10,340 nt of DNA from Phormidesmis priestleyi (GCA_003242115.1 QBMP01000027.1:14309-24648), one strand, 5' to 3'. Shown: positions 1 to 6,034, counted from the stretch's first letter. Numbers and translations are program-made. The notes: a model not told the origin generated them from the sequence alone.

Positions 1-223
1 TTGGTAAAATGAGAATGGCTCCTGAACGCAGAAGTTTCCAAGCGGATTCCAAGTCATTGGGATGGTTGCCCAGTAGATGAAAAAGCTCTGCCAGCACTGC
101 GGCGGTCGTTGCGAGTGGTAGCTTGAGCAATGAAAAAGCCTCTACACAGCGCTCGTGCCAGCTATCGTTGGCATCTAGCAGCGCCAAAAGGGCTCCTGTA
201 TCAATGAGCCCTTTGACTTTCAA
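1..223 (-). CDS. PIN-domain toxin, VapC-like (3' end beyond the left edge)
   Basis: This is the N-terminal 74 codons of a PIN-domain ribonuclease, the toxin of a type II toxin-antitoxin pair; such toxins cleave RNA with a Mg-binding acidic cluster. Translation from a TTG at 223-221 gives LKVKGLIDTGALLALLDAND, then W22-H-E-R-C. The early Asp (D8, in LIDTGAL) and the Glu in AAVLAELFHLL (E46) are the first two PIN acidic residues; the later ones lie outside the window. An in-frame TGA sits four codons upstream of the TTG, and no ATG or GTG is available between them, so TTG is the only sensible start; GAGAG just upstream could serve as ribosome binding site. It overlaps the 3' end of the antitoxin by 23 bases, which implies translational coupling. 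The domain call is firm. The exact RNA target cannot be inferred. Confidence 0.82.
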   Translation of the reverse strand, partial: MKVKGLIDTGALLALLDANDSWHERCVEAFSLLKLPLATTAAVLAELFHLLGNHPNDLESAWKLLRSGAILILP

Positions 224-512
224 AGCTCTCTCTCAACTTAGATTTCACTCGCTGGCTTACTTGCTGAGAGCGGTTCGGATCGCCACCATGAATTTTGCCA
301 AAGGCTTGCGTCGCGGATTGATGAAGCTGCCGCTGAATATCTTTCTCTTTTGAGCCCTCTTTTTCGTCAAGCTGAGGTCTGTGGGCTAGCCAGTCTAAAA
401 CGATCCGCTCCAAAAGTTGAGCCAAGCTGACTTTTTCAGCTTTGGCCGTTTCCTCTAGCGCTTGCTTTAGTTCAAAGGCTACTCGCCAACTATAGACTTC
501 AGTTTTCTTCAT
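201..512 (-). CDS. Ribbon-helix-helix antitoxin, VapB-like
   Basis: A 103-residue protein with a ribbon-helix-helix N-terminus: a short basic strand (MKKTEVYSWRV), then two helices around residues 11-25 and 29-44 (LKQALEETAKAEKV, LAQLLERIVLDWL). The charged C-terminal half, including the segment KIHGGDPNRSQQVSQ, would wrap the toxin. Such antitoxins bind their own promoter as dimers and neutralise the PIN RNase encoded immediately downstream. Its last 23 bases overlap the toxin gene, the usual antitoxin-first layout. I recall the combination of an MKKTEVYSWRV-type start and a GGDPNR segment next to PIN toxins in cyanobacteria. The ATG has no clear Shine-Dalgarno sequence. The reading frame is intact, so this pair may be functional, but the toxin's C-terminus cannot be inspected here. 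Confidence 0.82.
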   Translation of the reverse strand: MKKTEVYSWRVAFELKQALEETAKAEKVSLAQLLERIVLDWLAHRPQLDEKEGSKEKDIQRQLHQSATQAFGKIHGGDPNRSQQVSQRVKSKLRESFESQRAH

Positions 513-554
513 GCCATATATCGTAGTGCAAAAACAAATCCTCAGTGCATCCTC

Positions 555-594
555 GCTAAAACTTTGCTCCGTTCGTTGCGACGCAGTGTTAAGC
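555..594. repeat. Short imperfect inverted repeat at the 3' end of the BrnA-like gene
   Basis: On the minus strand the 40 bases begin GCTTAACACTGC, which contains the antitoxin's TAA stop, and end GCAAAGTTTTAGC. The two arms pair imperfectly around a GC-rich centre. The left end fits RYYYAAC, the consensus of an integron attC R'' box, but the right end does not give a clean GTTRRRY, and 40 bases is short for an attC. It has no T-run, so a classical intrinsic terminator is not supported. It is recorded because a stronger attC-like element lies 480 bases away in the same orientation relative to its upstream gene. Confidence 0.3.
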
Positions 595-831
595 TTTCTC
601 GCCGCTTGCTGCCTGTGGCATTGATTCGACCAACGCTCTTAGCACTTTGTTAACCGATTCAGGCGTTGTAAAAACTTGAGCCACATCCTCATCTAAAACC
701 ACAACCGTTAACTTTTTCATCCCACTACGGACAACAAATCGGTTAGGTTTCGCCTTTTGGTAATCGAAGCGATATTCAGATAGAAGCTCGTCTTCGGGGT
801 TCTGTTGGTGGTCAAAGGGCATTTTGCTCAT
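589..831 (-). CDS. BrnA-like antitoxin, intact, partner toxin broken
   Basis: A small antitoxin of about 80 residues. The frame opens with a GTG at 840 (MRIM...), but the ATG at 831 (MSKMPFDHQQNPEDE) is the better start because it matches the usual antitoxin length. Residues 12-30 (LLSEYRFDYQKAKPNRF) resemble the BrnA-type lead-in of the form YDFSKAxxxRF, followed by MKKLTVVVLDEDVAQVF and a helical VNKVLRALVESM, a compact DNA-binding antitoxin layout. It overlaps by 20 bases the 3' end of the upstream reading frame, which is clearly the C-terminal half of a BrnT-family toxin. The order toxin then antitoxin is the brnTA order. The antitoxin is uninterrupted although its toxin is not, so it is an orphan antitoxin that might still repress its own promoter or neutralise related toxins elsewhere. 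The family assignment rests mainly on the neighbour. Confidence 0.72.
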   Translation of the reverse strand: MSKMPFDHQQNPEDELLSEYRFDYQKAKPNRFVVRSGMKKLTVVVLDEDVAQVFTTPESVNKVLRALVESMPQAASGEKA

Positions 832-1003
832 AATCCTCACACTCTTTGCGAGTTGCTAGACAGGCACTAATAATACGGATATCACCGGATCATTCAGTCA
901 AGGCAATTAGCAGCAATCGATTTTGCCGTGAGTGACCAATGATAATTTCTCTACGCTCGTTTATGGAATGAGCTTCATCATCAAAAATAACGGCCAAAGG
1001 ATT
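812..1003 (-). pseudogene. BrnT-family toxin remnant: N-terminus missing and an internal TGA
   Basis: Minus-strand translation gives NPLAVIFDDEAHSINERRE, then IIIGHSRQNRLLLIALTE, a TGA at 892-890, and SGDIRIISACLATRKECEDYE. This is the C-terminal two thirds of a BrnT ribonuclease toxin: family members have a (F/Y)DDxAHSxxExR segment, an IGxxxxxRLLxVxxTER strand pair and an IRIISAR.ATxxEr.xYE end. The TGA stands exactly where the family has an Arg codon (TER), so one change from CGA or AGA would explain it. The usual beginning (about 25-30 residues with a WDxxKAxxNxxKHG-like segment) is absent: another in-frame TGA precedes the fragment three codons upstream, and the sequence beyond 1003 is unrelated. 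The reading frame ends at 814-812, overlapping the antitoxin start. It is certainly not a functional toxin as written. Confidence 0.82.
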
Positions 1004-1022
1004 GTGTCAATGCGTAAGTCCT
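1003..1022. mobile_element. Possible transposon end at the brnT truncation point
   Basis: Immediately beyond the point where BrnT homology stops lies TGTGTCAATGCGTAAGTCC (minus strand GGACTTACGCATTGACACA). I recall TGCGTAAGTCC-type sequences as common terminal or dispersed repeat motifs in cyanobacterial genomes, consistent with an insertion that removed the toxin's 5' end. I found no matching inverted copy on the other side and no transposase, so this is at most one relic end. The identification is from memory. Confidence 0.28.
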
Positions 1023-1075
1023 ATACTTTGTTTTGTTCCTTAATAAAATACATTTATGAACTCCTAAATAGATCA

Positions 1076-1162
1076 GTCTAATGCTGCCTACCGCTCACCG
1101 CAGATAACATTTGCACATAGCCGATCAACTTTCAGCGGTCGGTGTGCATAGGCGTGTTAGAT
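1076..1162 (-). repeat. attC-like imperfect inverted repeat downstream of the AIPR gene
   Basis: An 87-base imperfect palindrome lies 60 bases past the stop of the AIPR gene. On the minus strand it starts ATCTAAC, a perfect fit to the RYYYAAC box, and ends ATTAGAC, six of seven positions of GTTRRRY. Paired blocks from outside in are 1077-1081 with 1157-1161 (TCTAA/TTAGA), 1086-1090 with 1149-1153 (GCCTA/TAGGC) and 1096-1100 with 1140-1144 (CACCG/CGGTG). They are separated by unpaired spacers of 3-5 bases, with a central unpaired region of about 39 bases. This nested R-spacer-L layout with unequal spacers is how integron attC sites fold. No integrase is present in the window. It could instead be a miniature repeat or a structured terminator. 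Confidence 0.42.
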
Positions 1163-1221
1163 TGCTAGCGCTAGTCACTCTAATCAGAAAAACAGTGCAT
1201 AGTGGTTTAGTTACATACCTA

Positions 1222-2607
1222 TTACGATTGACTCTCAAATGTATTCCACATCTGCGAGAATGATTCTACACGCTCACGAGCAATAAGTTTTTTATGGGAT
1301 GCAATCACTTTGTTCGTTAAGCTACGCAATAGATTCGGAGCCTTAAATGTTGCCTTGAAATCAAAGTTGTCCCCACCTGCTTCCTTGAATTCACCATTCA
1401 AATCAATGATTAAATCGCCCAAGATTATATGAATACACTTGAGAAGATTCTCTTTCTGAGCAGAGTCTTTATAAAAATCTTCTGGTTTTTTATAGAAAGC
1501 CTTACCAACCGCATCATCCGACAAAACCTCTGAGAGAAGATAAAGCAAGAAGAATTTAGTAATTTGATAACCACCAAATAATGGAGGTTCAATCCGTGGC
1601 AGATCTCTTTCTATTTCTTTATACAGATCAAATAGAACTACAATTCTTCCTCCACTAACTTCTGGACGGGCAAAAATTTCTTGATGTAAATCGTCAAATA
1701 TCTTGCTATATCTCTGAACAGACCAAGGTCGTTTCAAGTCAAAGGCAAGTAAAATTTGTCCGGCAAGCGTATTTTCAATTGCTATTCGCTGTTCAGGCTC
1801 ATCTCCACGCTTAATCTCATAGAAATAATCTGGGTAAAATTGATTAATTTCTTGTTGAAGTCTAACTTGGGTTTGTGTGTTTGACCTGAAATCTCTAGCT
1901 TTAATTCCATTCTGATTATTACTGTTGTAAGTAATTCTTGAAATGAGATCTGATTGATTAGCATTCACCTGAATAATTCGAGTTAGTATTCTTGAATCTT
2001 GGGTAACTTTAGCTTTGTTTCTATAAAGACTTGATACCGTTTGACAGCCGTTTACTACGGAATATCCTTGAATTTTTACTTTGCCTTTGTCTGAAGTATC
2101 TAATTTGTCACAAATGATAGTTATTCCGTTGTGGTAAAGCAGAAAGTTACCGTGCTCGGAAGCATTATCTATGCTCTTTCCAATGTCTTTGTTAACCTTC
2201 GTTTTCTCTAGATCTTTTCTCAAATTCAAATCAAAAAGCTGTTGGTTTTTAATGCCTTCCATCTGAACTAAATCAATTGCTGATACTGGAGCAATCACAA
2301 CTTTTGCAGTATTGCCAACGTTGTATTCAACATAGTCATATCCAAAAACGTCAAAGGCAATTTCTGATGTTGCTGGTATTGCTTTTTCGCTAGGTACATA
2401 CATCTCAATGATAAGAGGCTTGTCCCATACCTTAAGCTGAGTTGTCACGGAAGTAGCATTTAGAAAACTCTCGGCATTAGAGTCTTTGATAGCATTCGTA
2501 ACGAAAATCCCTCGAATCGTATATTTCGAGGACGTAAGAAGATCTTTGTTCTCAATTAATAAATTCTTAAGCTGCGAGTTGCCGGTTGTTGAAATCATTG
2601 ATTGCAC
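1222..2607 (-). CDS. AIPR-family abortive infection protein, main part (separated from its N-terminus by an in-frame stop)
   Basis: This is the C-terminal 461 codons of an AIPR (abortive infection phage resistance, PF10592-type) protein. The family hallmarks are plain: LFDLNLRKDLEKTKVNKDI (124-142), FLLYHNGITIICDK (155-168), then YSVVNGCQTVSSLY (182-195), followed by ITYNSNNQNGIKARDF near 225-240. AIPR proteins are linked to phage defence and often lie near nucleases or methyltransferases. The same reading frame continues upstream past the GTG at 2607 as FVGSLKQLETIEG until a TAA at 2649-2647, and beyond it as a nuclease-like domain. The 461-codon piece is therefore not a natural full gene. 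It could be translated only by re-initiation at GTG 2607 or ATG 2598, and neither has a good ribosome binding site. Codon usage is AT-rich, unlike the genes right of 3500. Confidence 0.85.
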   Translation of the reverse strand: MQSMISTTGNSQLKNLLIENKDLLTSSKYTIRGIFVTNAIKDSNAESFLNATSVTTQLKVWDKPLIIEMYVPSEKAIPATSEIAFDVFGYDYVEYNVGNTAKVVIAPVSAIDLVQMEGIKNQQLFDLNLRKDLEKTKVNKDIGKSIDNASEHGNFLLYHNGITIICDKLDTSDKGKVKIQGYSVVNGCQTVSSLYRNKAKVTQDSRILTRIIQVNANQSDLISRITYNSNNQNGIKARDFRSNTQTQVRLQQEINQFYPDYFYEIKRGDEPEQRIAIENTLAGQILLAFDLKRPWSVQRYSKIFDDLHQEIFARPEVSGGRIVVLFDLYKEIERDLPRIEPPLFGGYQITKFFLLYLLSEVLSDDAVGKAFYKKPEDFYKDSAQKENLLKCIHIILGDLIIDLNGEFKEAGGDNFDFKATFKAPNLLRSLTNKVIASHKKLIARERVESFSQMWNTFESQS

Positions 2608-2646
2608 GCCTTCAATAGTTTCTAGTTGCTTTAGGCTTCCTACAAA

Positions 2647-2916
2647 TTATTTAAGCTGGGTGTCTCCCAAAGTTTTGCCAGGATTCTGTACAGTCTTAGA
2701 TTGAAAAATATCTATACATTCTTCAATTTCGTTAACATAAATACCATCAATTCCCTTATCTCCATGCCCATCACAAACAATGTCTTGAACTTCAATGATA
2801 TCCAACCTATATATGTTTACTAGAAACCAACTCAAAAAGGCACTGGCTTCTTCGCGACCTGGAACTTTATAAGGCTGAGCAATCTGAACAAGATTTGTGT
2901 AATCCAGATTAAGCAT
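2647..2916 (-). pseudogene. N-terminal nuclease-like domain of the AIPR gene, cut off by a premature TAA
   Basis: An 89-codon opening segment of the same gene as the AIPR part downstream, in the same frame (2916 to 1222 is one frame, 565 codons including both stops). It shows a restriction-endonuclease-like pattern: helix with E22-E23 (GREEASAFLSWFL), GDKGIDGIY with D57, and a strand ending IDIFQSK with Q72 and K74. That is the D...QxK form of the PD-(D/E)XK core seen in Mrr-like enzymes. The protein stops at codon 90 in the context DTQLK-TAA-FVGSLKQL. A GAA or CAA codon there (KEF or KQF) would restore a 564-residue protein, a normal size for the family. The ATG at 2916 overlaps the stop of an upstream fragment by eight bases, as in a coupled operon. 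Confidence 0.78.
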
Positions 2917-3083
2917 AGATTCTCACATGAACAACACCAAATATTCTACAGGGTATAAAACCATTTGATCCAGCAATTTCTTCACAAATAAACTCTAACT
3001 GACTAAACCGAAGCCAGCTAATTTATCAATTGAGGGAAATTTTCCACATAATCACTCCATAGGGTAAGCAAATGGAAATCTGT
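2909..3083 (-). pseudogene. Decayed 3' remnant of an unrecognised gene upstream of the AIPR gene
   Basis: Two short minus-strand stretches in different frames look coding. In 3083-3018 the translation is TDFHLLTLWSDYVENFPQLIN followed by TAG. In 3022-2909 it is SWLRFSQLEFICEEIAG then SNGFIPCRIFGVVHVRIYA followed by TAA. Neither has a convincing start codon, and the TAA overlaps the AIPR ATG by eight bases, typical of a translationally coupled upstream gene. A single frameshift near 3020 would join the two. I do not recognise the family. AIPR genes are often preceded by other defence genes, so a partner nuclease or related component is conceivable. The stretches are short enough that chance cannot be excluded. 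Confidence 0.33.
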
Positions 3084-3528
3084 CTACCTGTCTATTTCAT
3101 CATGGCACGTTGGGCAAAAGATTTCAGTATGATCATCCCTGCTGATAGGGGTCAATATTGTTTAACCTTTATTTACGTTTATTCATTTACCGTTGCTCCA
3201 CTAAGCGATCGCTGCAACATCACAAAAAAGTCGTCCCCTGACGGCATAGCTTGCCTTTTGCCACCGTGTTTAGATTCGTCGCAGCGGCTTGGCCATTGCC
3301 CCAATTCGAGCTATTCAGGCGAAAACGTTCTTTAAATTGGCCAATGATCGGCGGGCGATGCAACGAAAGGCGATCGCTCGCACGAGCATACTTCACAGCA
3401 CGATTATCCTTTTGTGGCTTCAGCTTCAGCTAGCGCTAAAACCAGCGGCTCAGAAAAGACCTTTGGAGACGTACACTGGTAGCTGGCTGTGAACATGAAA
3501 TCGTGAAAGTGAAAGGGCTTAAAATGAC
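3084..3528. other. Gene-poor junction between the accessory island and the chromosome
   Basis: About 445 bases without a convincing gene. It contains the first two HIP1 palindromes of the window (3205-3212 and 3370-3377), so the change in sequence character falls near 3150-3200. One plus-strand frame from a TTG at 3289 to a TGA at 3492 gives 67 residues (LAIAPIRAIQAKTFFKLAND, later SILHSTIILLWLQLQLAL). It reads moderately like protein and sits 36 bases ahead of the lipoprotein, but it has no clear ribosome binding site or recognisable family and may be a remnant. A second plus-strand frame at 3072-3335 looks non-coding. No tRNA or direct-repeat att pair was seen. Confidence 0.4.
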
Positions 3529-4002
3529 ATGAAAAGTCTCAGGCTATTGTGTATGGCGGTGCTTTTGATAGTGCCCTTGGTGGCGCTTAGTAGCTGTACT
3601 GCGTTTGCATCGGTGCCGCCGGATGAAGCGGTGAGGCTAGCGATCGCCCAACAGCTCACCCACACTCAGCAAACCCTTGCTCAAGCGCTAGGCTTCGAGT
3701 CTACGCCAGCACCGAACTTCAAAATCGACAACCTCACAGTCAAAAGCCGAGAAAAGCTCAACCCTTCAGATTTCTCTCGCAGTGATATTCCCAGCGAACT
3801 TTACAGAGTTCGCGGCACGTTTGAAACGGCGCTGACTGCCCCGGCGCTGAAAGCAAAAGCAGTTGTTCAACAAAACAGCCCTTTTGAGATTTATCTAGCG
3901 AGTGAGCCGCAACTGCAAGACTCTGAAACTACGGATAAAGTACAGACCTGGTTTTTAGTGAATTCTCTCACAAAATCTCTCGCAAAATCTCTGGCGAAAT
4001 AG
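3529..4002 (+). CDS. Small lipoprotein of unknown function
   Basis: A 157-residue predicted lipoprotein. It starts MKSLRLLCMAVLLIVPL with a basic-hydrophobic signal and a lipobox ending LSSC, so Cys23 would be lipidated and the remainder exported to the periplasmic face. The mature part contains LAIAQQLTHTQQTLAQ, a helix, then FKIDNLTVKSREKLNPSDF and ELYRVRGTFETALTA, which suggest a small beta-rich domain. I believe proteins of this layout occur across cyanobacteria, but I know no assigned function. The C-terminus ends in a short tandem (LTKSLAKSLAK) from a 12-base DNA duplication, probably a recent tail extension. AAAGGG about 12 bases upstream may be the ribosome binding site. It converges with the cation transporter gene, 22 bases apart. 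The two stop codons sit in a 7-base inverted repeat (GAAATAG/CTATTTC). Confidence 0.75.
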   Translation: MKSLRLLCMAVLLIVPLVALSSCTAFASVPPDEAVRLAIAQQLTHTQQTLAQALGFESTPAPNFKIDNLTVKSREKLNPSDFSRSDIPSELYRVRGTFETALTAPALKAKAVVQQNSPFEIYLASEPQLQDSETTDKVQTWFLVNSLTKSLAKSLAK

Positions 4003-4024
4003 AGAAAAGATAAAGATAAAAGCG

Positions 4025-5005
4025 CTATTTCACCGAAGCGGCCTCAATAAAAATCCGCTTTACGTCGGTGTGAGTCGTGCGGATTTTCTGTTCAATTCTT
4101 CGGACAGCGGCTTCAATTTCATCGGCAGAAAGCGCATCTTTGAACTCGATATTCAGCGCTACCAACACATCTTGTGGCCCTAAATGCAGGGTAATTGGCG
4201 GCTCCGCCGCAGAAACCGCATCATCTAATCGAACAATTTCTTTGATGCTTGCACGAGTCTCTGGTGAGGCGCTTTCACCGACTAATAGCCCCTTTGTTTT
4301 CGCGACCAGTGCAGTGGCGACTACCGTGAGTAATAGCCCGATAGCAATGGAGGCAGCAGCATCATAGCGCGAGTTGCCAGTCGTCTCGCTCAGCCATACG
4401 CCCAAGAAAGCTATTGCTAACCCAACCAGCGCCGCTGAGTCTTCCACAATCACAATAAATCCGCCGGGATCTTTACTGCGCTGAATCGCTTTCCATAGCC
4501 CGATTTCTGGATTATCTTGCGCTTTTTTAAAGGAGCGAATCGAAACGGCTAAGGCCAATCCCTCAAAGACGGCGGCGGCTATAAGCACCACATAGCTGAC
4601 TCCTGAGCTGCTGGCCGCTGCTGGATTTCGTAGGCTCGACACGCCTTGCAATACTGAAATCCCGCCGCCCAAAGCAAAAATCAGCACCGCCACCATTAGC
4701 GACCAAAAATACAGTTCCGGCGATCGCCCCAACGGATACTGTTCATTAGGCCCTCCCTCGCTTTGCTTGATGCCATACAGCAGCAACACCTCATTGACCG
4801 AATCGACCACCGAGTGAATGCCTTCTGAAAGCATGGCCGAACTGCCGCTAATATAAGCCCCCACAAACTTAGCAATGCCAATCGCTACGTTTGCTGCCAT
4901 CGCCGCATAAATCGAGGTTTTAGAAGATGCTTTTGACATGTGCTTTTGGCGAATGTTTTTGAGGTGAAGGGCCAGGGCTGATGGAGTTTGCCGTAAACGC
5001 AGCAT
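4025..5005 (-). CDS. Cation diffusion facilitator (CDF) family transporter, SLC30A9-like
   Basis: A divalent-cation/proton antiporter of the inner membrane, with probably six TM segments and a cytoplasmic C-terminal domain. Motifs: SGSSAMLSEGIHSVVDSVNE (residues 53-72) carries the TM2 metal ligands H64 and D68; YPLGRSPELYFW (90-101) follows; TM5 begins VEDSAALVG (187-195), where classical CDF proteins have a second HxxxD. The E/D-S variant marks the ZnT9/SLC30A9 branch, so metal specificity (Zn, Mn, Co or Fe) cannot be read off. The C-terminal domain (about 245-326) has VLVALNIEFKDALSADEIEA and DVKRIFIEA, the usual dimerising ferredoxin-like fold. The reading frame allows a start at 5005, but the ATG at 4939 (MSKASSKTSIYAAMA) fits family length better; AGGA before 5005 is unusually close. 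It is divergent from the gene at 5151. Confidence 0.88.
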   Translation of the reverse strand: MLRLRQTPSALALHLKNIRQKHMSKASSKTSIYAAMAANVAIGIAKFVGAYISGSSAMLSEGIHSVVDSVNEVLLLYGIKQSEGGPNEQYPLGRSPELYFWSLMVAVLIFALGGGISVLQGVSSLRNPAAASSSGVSYVVLIAAAVFEGLALAVSIRSFKKAQDNPEIGLWKAIQRSKDPGGFIVIVEDSAALVGLAIAFLGVWLSETTGNSRYDAAASIAIGLLLTVVATALVAKTKGLLVGESASPETRASIKEIVRLDDAVSAAEPPITLHLGPQDVLVALNIEFKDALSADEIEAAVRRIEQKIRTTHTDVKRIFIEAASVK

Positions 5006-5150
5006 TCCTGAGCGCGCGATACTCGATTGCAGCCTATACTATGCTGGCCAAATATCAATCATGCCAACAGCCCTACGGCAGAAGTCAAGCTTGGTTACAT
5101 TTCTTTAGTTCTAATGTACTATTAGGGCAGTTCACATCCTACGCCAGATC

Positions 5151-5645
5151 ATGACGAATGATTTACTGACGGCTCAGCTTTCGATGAATGATCTGACCGG
5201 ACGGATTTTGGAAATGGCTCAAACAGGCGTGTATCGGGAGTCGCTGTTTGAGGTGTTTCGCCCAATGGCGACAAAAAGGCAGGTCAAGGGCGCGATCGCC
5301 CTGGCCAAACAGTTTGGTCTACGCTCTGATCCTACGCTGCGCGATTCAGACCTGGGCACTTACTATCAGGCCGATGCGCTAAAAGTACAGTCTTTTCAGA
5401 GCACGGTGCAAAATTCTATCGTGCTGAGCATAGGCGATGATATGGCTCAGCGAATGCATTTGGCGACGCGAACGATTAAGCTGATGCTGGTGGTATCGGG
5501 CGCAAGTGCGATCGCACTATTGCTGATTGGCAGCAGCTACGTTTTAGCAGGCAAGGCCGAAGCCGCCGCTGCTTGGTGGACAAGCGCCCTGTGCGCCGGG
5601 GGCATTTGGCTATGGCAAAAGACGGTCGCCAAACCACTTTTGTAA
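5151..5645 (+). CDS. Conserved hypothetical protein with two C-terminal membrane segments
   Basis: A 164-residue protein that I do not recognise by name. Residues 1-105 are soluble: a helical start (LLTAQLSMNDLTGRILEMAQ), VYRESLFEVFRPMATKRQVK, and a basic GAIALAKQFGLRSDPTLRD segment that might contact nucleic acid or a partner. Two hydrophobic stretches follow: about 110-132 (LMLVVSGASAIALLLIGSS) and 138-157 (AAAWWTSALCAGGIWLW), linked by a very short turn, so they form a hairpin anchor leaving the N-terminal domain cytoplasmic. Two HIP1 sites inside the gene (5292-5299 and 5508-5515) mark it as long-resident chromosomal DNA. The 145-base gap to the divergent transporter gene would hold both promoters; I see no strong -35/-10 pair there. 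It looks like a genuine cyanobacterial gene of unknown role. Confidence 0.72.
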   Translation: MTNDLLTAQLSMNDLTGRILEMAQTGVYRESLFEVFRPMATKRQVKGAIALAKQFGLRSDPTLRDSDLGTYYQADALKVQSFQSTVQNSIVLSIGDDMAQRMHLATRTIKLMLVVSGASAIALLLIGSSYVLAGKAEAAAAWWTSALCAGGIWLWQKTVAKPLL

Positions 5646-5683
5646 CGCTTGTTGGTGCTAATAGCTAATAAATGAGACGGCTG

Positions 5684-6034
5684 CTAGACCGACTTCATAC
5701 CCCAAAAGCTCACCCATATCACAGCGTGCCATTTGGGCATTTCTTCTTTCTCGGCGATCCGGGTTGCCTGCCGCTCTACTTTATGGATGGCATTGCCGCT
5801 GCAACAGTCTTCTAAAATAACGGTCGTTACTGAAAACAAGTACTGGCCATACGGAATTACGTCGCCAACTCTGGGCAGCATCGGCACCCTAGAGTACCAG
5901 TCAAGCTGGCTGCTAGGCGCTTGGCTATTGGGCCGGTAGCTAACTGCCTCCGCCTGATTAGCAGGGAAGTAAAGCACTTTACAAAGATAGGGAAAACGCT
6001 GCTCTAGGGCAACTGATCGGGTAGTATTTCTCAT
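5684..6034 (-). CDS. Hypothetical protein, 116 residues
   Basis: Not recognised. It starts MRNTTRSVALEQRFPYLCKV, has a polar middle (SYRPNSQAPSSQLDWYSR), then a beta-rich core with LPRVGDVIPYGQYLFSVTTV, ILEDCCSGNAIHKVERQATR, and ends WHAVIWVSFWGMKSV. The core reads like a small cytoplasmic beta-domain: the pattern V-x-Y-F then RVGDxIPYG-x-Y-x-F-x-V-x-x-V-I resembles modules in which a short protein describes an input or surface property, but I know no function. There is no signal peptide or obvious TM segment; the aromatic C-terminus could pack on a membrane or partner. AGGA lies directly before the ATG, closer than usual. It converges with the preceding plus-strand gene (38 bases between stops), and its upstream side is insulated by the intrinsic terminator at 6173-6209. 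Confidence 0.6.
   Translation of the reverse strand: MRNTTRSVALEQRFPYLCKVLYFPANQAEAVSYRPNSQAPSSQLDWYSRVPMLPRVGDVIPYGQYLFSVTTVILEDCCSGNAIHKVERQATRIAEKEEMPKWHAVIWVSFWGMKSV

Noticed and set aside
123..353. Plus-strand 76-codon frame across the vapBC overlap
   Set aside because: It is antisense to two well-supported minus-strand genes, and its translation is low-complexity without a family signature.
812..2916. Stop-codon reassignment or programmed readthrough to explain the internal TGA and TAA
   Set aside because: Two different stop codons would need recoding, the flanking genes end normally at TAA, TAG and TGA, and the BrnT frame is also truncated, so gene decay is simpler.
3072..3335. Plus-strand 87-codon frame starting MEICLPVYFIMARW
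   Set aside because: The sequence is Cys/Ser-rich without domain pattern, overlaps two other open frames and runs through a HIP1 site in an unhelpful frame; likely chance.
3251..3433. Plus-strand 60-codon frame in the junction region
   Set aside because: Arg/Phe-rich translation typical of an out-of-frame read; the alternative frame from 3289 is slightly better but still unproven.
3996..4031. GAAATAG...CTATTTC inverted repeat as a bidirectional terminator
   Set aside because: Only seven AT-rich pairs with a 22-base loop and no proper T-run; too weak, although its position between convergent genes is suggestive.
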